Positions 5,825 to 6,735 of a stretch of DNA of 6,735 nucleotides are shown here, piece after piece. The notes beneath the pieces were generated by a model. It had not been told where the DNA came from. It did not search any database and saw only the letters and a list, made by a program, of their open reading frames with translations. The stretch comes from Haloarcula sp. (GTDB lineage: Archaea > Halobacteriota > Halobacteria > Halobacteriales > Haloarculaceae). The number at the start of each line of letters is the position of its first letter. Position 1 is the first letter of the stretch. Position numbers and translations under genes: made by a program. The DNA is taken from the NCBI GenBank assembly GCA_028275075.1, contig JAQCNK010000154.1, forward strand, positions 1 to 6,735. The letters run 5' to 3'.

Positions 5825-6478
5825 GTGACGTTTGACGCCGTGCTCTTCGATCTCGACGGAACGCTGATTCGGCGGACCCAAGACACTGCGGCGCTGTACG
5901 AGCGGGCCTTCGAGCGGGTTGGCGTCGATCCGTTCGCTGCTCCCGAGGCACTGTGGTCGGTGCTGGATGGGCCGCCGGATCCCGGTGACCAGGTCGGCTA
6001 TCTCGGCGCCGGGTTCGCCCGACTGGCCGCCCAACACGGCCGCCACGTCGACACTGTCGCGCTCGCCGAGGCGTTCGTCGCGGAGGTCGACAACTCGCAG
6101 GTCACGTTCCGGGACGATGCCCCAGCCGCACTCGACGCCGCCTGCGAGACTGCGGCGACAGCCGTTCTCACCAACGGACCCGAACTCCGGCAGGCTGACA
6201 AAATCGGCGCTGTCGGGCTGGCCGACCGGGTCGATAGCGTGGTCTACGCCGGAGATATGCCCCGGCGAAAACCCCACGCCGCGCCGTTCGAGAAGACGGT
6301 ATCGTCGCTCGGCGTGCCAGCCGACAGAGCGCTGTACGTCGGTGACTCGCTGGGATACGACGTGGCCGGCGCACACAATGCCGGGCTAGCGGCCGCCTAT
6401 CTCGGTGACGAACCCACCCCGTACAGCCCCGAGTACGTGCTTGAATCGCTCGCCGACCTCCCCCAAATACTTCGGTGA
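5825..6478 (+). CDS. HAD-superfamily hydrolase, phosphoglycolate phosphatase-like
   Basis: A 217-residue cytoplasmic phosphatase of the haloacid dehalogenase superfamily, of usual length for the subfamily with a helical cap. Motif I is FDLDGTL at 8-14, with nucleophile D9 and acid/base D11. The cap lies between about 15 and 90. Motif II is VLTNGP at 114-119 (T116), motif III is K149 in MPRRKPHAAPF, and motif IV is YVGDSLGYD at 171-179 (D174, D179), followed by AGAHNAGL. This pattern is shared by phosphoglycolate phosphatases, beta-phosphoglucomutases and small sugar or nucleotide phosphatases, so the substrate is open. The start is uncertain: GTG 5825 gives the typical MTFDAVLFDLDGT and suits the TTTT box; GTG 5816 would add three residues. 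There is no ATG nearby, and the frame's first ATG (5648) would add an uncharged, arginine-rich leader unlike the family. The gene is divergent from rpa and is followed seven bases later by a kinase-like gene. Confidence 0.9.
   Translation: MTFDAVLFDLDGTLIRRTQDTAALYERAFERVGVDPFAAPEALWSVLDGPPDPGDQVGYLGAGFARLAAQHGRHVDTVALAEAFVAEVDNSQVTFRDDAPAALDAACETAATAVLTNGPELRQADKIGAVGLADRVDSVVYAGDMPRRKPHAAPFEKTVSSLGVPADRALYVGDSLGYDVAGAHNAGLAAAYLGDEPTPYSPEYVLESLADLPQILR
6474..6478 (+). promoter_or_regulatory. SD-like GGTGA overlapping the HAD stop codon
   Basis: GGTGA matches the GGTGA part of the full archaeal SD (AGGAGGTGATC, the complement of the 16S 3' end) and stands seven bases before the ATG at 6486. 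Its last three bases are the TGA stop of the HAD gene, a layout that suits translational coupling. Confidence 0.5.
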
Positions 6479-6485
6479 CAGCCAG

Positions 6486-6735
6486 ATGCAACGGTCGCTA
6501 GCCACCGCTATCGTCGAACGAGATTACCCGGACCGGACTGTCGCCGAAGTGAACCCCATTGAGACTGGTCATCGACCGACCGCTGTAGTTCATTTCGACG
6601 CCAACCCGCCGCTTGTCGTCCAGCTCTCGGCGTCGATTGATGCGGTCCGGGTGGAAGTGACGCTCATCAATGCGGTCCGTGCCCGGACCGACGTGCCAGT
6701 GGCGCCGGTGGTGGCAACCGGCACCCACGACGGGC
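6486..6735 (+). CDS. Aminoglycoside-phosphotransferase-like kinase, N-lobe, cut by right edge
   Basis: An open frame of 83 codons from ATG 6486 to the window end, with no stop. The start of the protein looks like the N-lobe of the APH / phosphotransferase enzyme family (PF01636), common in haloarchaea as proteins of unknown substrate. I see a helix MQRSLATAIVERDYPD, a glycine loop and strand pair ETGHRPTAVVHFD at 26-38, the nucleotide-binding strand PPLVVQLSAS at 41-50, a helix with E57 in EVTLINAVRARTDVPVAPV, and the start of the next strand VVATGT. The usual Lys or Arg of the nucleotide-binding strand seems to be Gln46. The catalytic lobe (HGD and DxD motifs) lies outside the window, so activity cannot be judged. 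It starts seven bases after the HAD stop with an SD-like GGTGA, so the two probably form an operon. Resistance is not implied; small-molecule or sugar kinases are the likelier role. Confidence 0.7.
   Translation, partial: MQRSLATAIVERDYPDRTVAEVNPIETGHRPTAVVHFDANPPLVVQLSASIDAVRVEVTLINAVRARTDVPVAPVVATGTHDG

Noticed and set aside
4528..5835. 435-codon plus-strand frame opposite rpa
   Set aside because: It lies almost wholly antisense to a clear RPA with OB and zinc-finger motifs, runs through the promoter gap, and has no recognisable domain. Long antisense frames are common in GC-rich haloarchaeal DNA.
5414..6376. 320-codon minus-strand frame across the rpa start and HAD gene
   Set aside because: It covers the divergent promoter region and is antisense to the conserved HAD motifs; arginine-rich and unlike haloarchaeal proteins.

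Overview
The window comes from a haloarchaeon (class Halobacteria). The evidence is high GC with GC-rich third codon positions, strongly acidic proteins poor in lysine, archaeal-type RPA proteins, and start codons that mostly lack a Shine-Dalgarno (SD) site but carry an AT-rich box about 28 bases upstream, as in leaderless transcripts. The genus cannot be told from sequence alone. I see no insertion sequence, CRISPR array, tRNA or rRNA. This looks like core chromosome rather than an accessory island.

Left part (1-1943). A minus-strand reading frame running off the left edge (1-153) may be the start of a small zinc-finger protein. Divergent from it is a creatininase-family amidohydrolase (258-1028), a candidate for the archaeal riboflavin/F420 deformylase ArfB. 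It is followed by a short class I fructose-1,6-bisphosphatase (1098-1943) with a good SD site.

Middle part (1974-5613, minus strand). This is the clearest functional unit: a three-gene single-stranded-DNA-binding operon read right to left. It holds a three-OB-fold, zinc-finger replication protein A (RPA, 4336-5613), its RPA-associated protein RPAP (COG3390, 2777-4339) and a calcineurin-type phosphoesterase (1974-2723). RPA and RPAP overlap by ATGA, and a strong SD inside the end of rpa serves rpap. The phosphoesterase sits 53 bases further on and appears to have its own promoter. This arrangement is known in haloarchaea, but what RPAP and the phosphoesterase do at the molecular level is poorly understood.

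Right part (5825-6735). Divergent from rpa is a HAD-superfamily phosphatase (5825-6478). Seven bases after its stop begins the N-lobe of an aminoglycoside-phosphotransferase-like kinase, cut by the window end. The HAD stop codon lies inside an SD-like GGTGA serving the kinase, so the two are probably co-transcribed.

The expression logic is consistent: rpa, the phosphoesterase and the HAD gene lack an SD but have a TTTT box 28-31 bases before the start codon, whereas rpap, fbp and the kinase have SD sites. I found no convincing wholly new system. The most interesting items are the RPAP domain architecture, the separate promoter of the phosphoesterase, the loss of the AMP-site loop in the bisphosphatase, and the unusual glutamine in the kinase nucleotide-binding strand.
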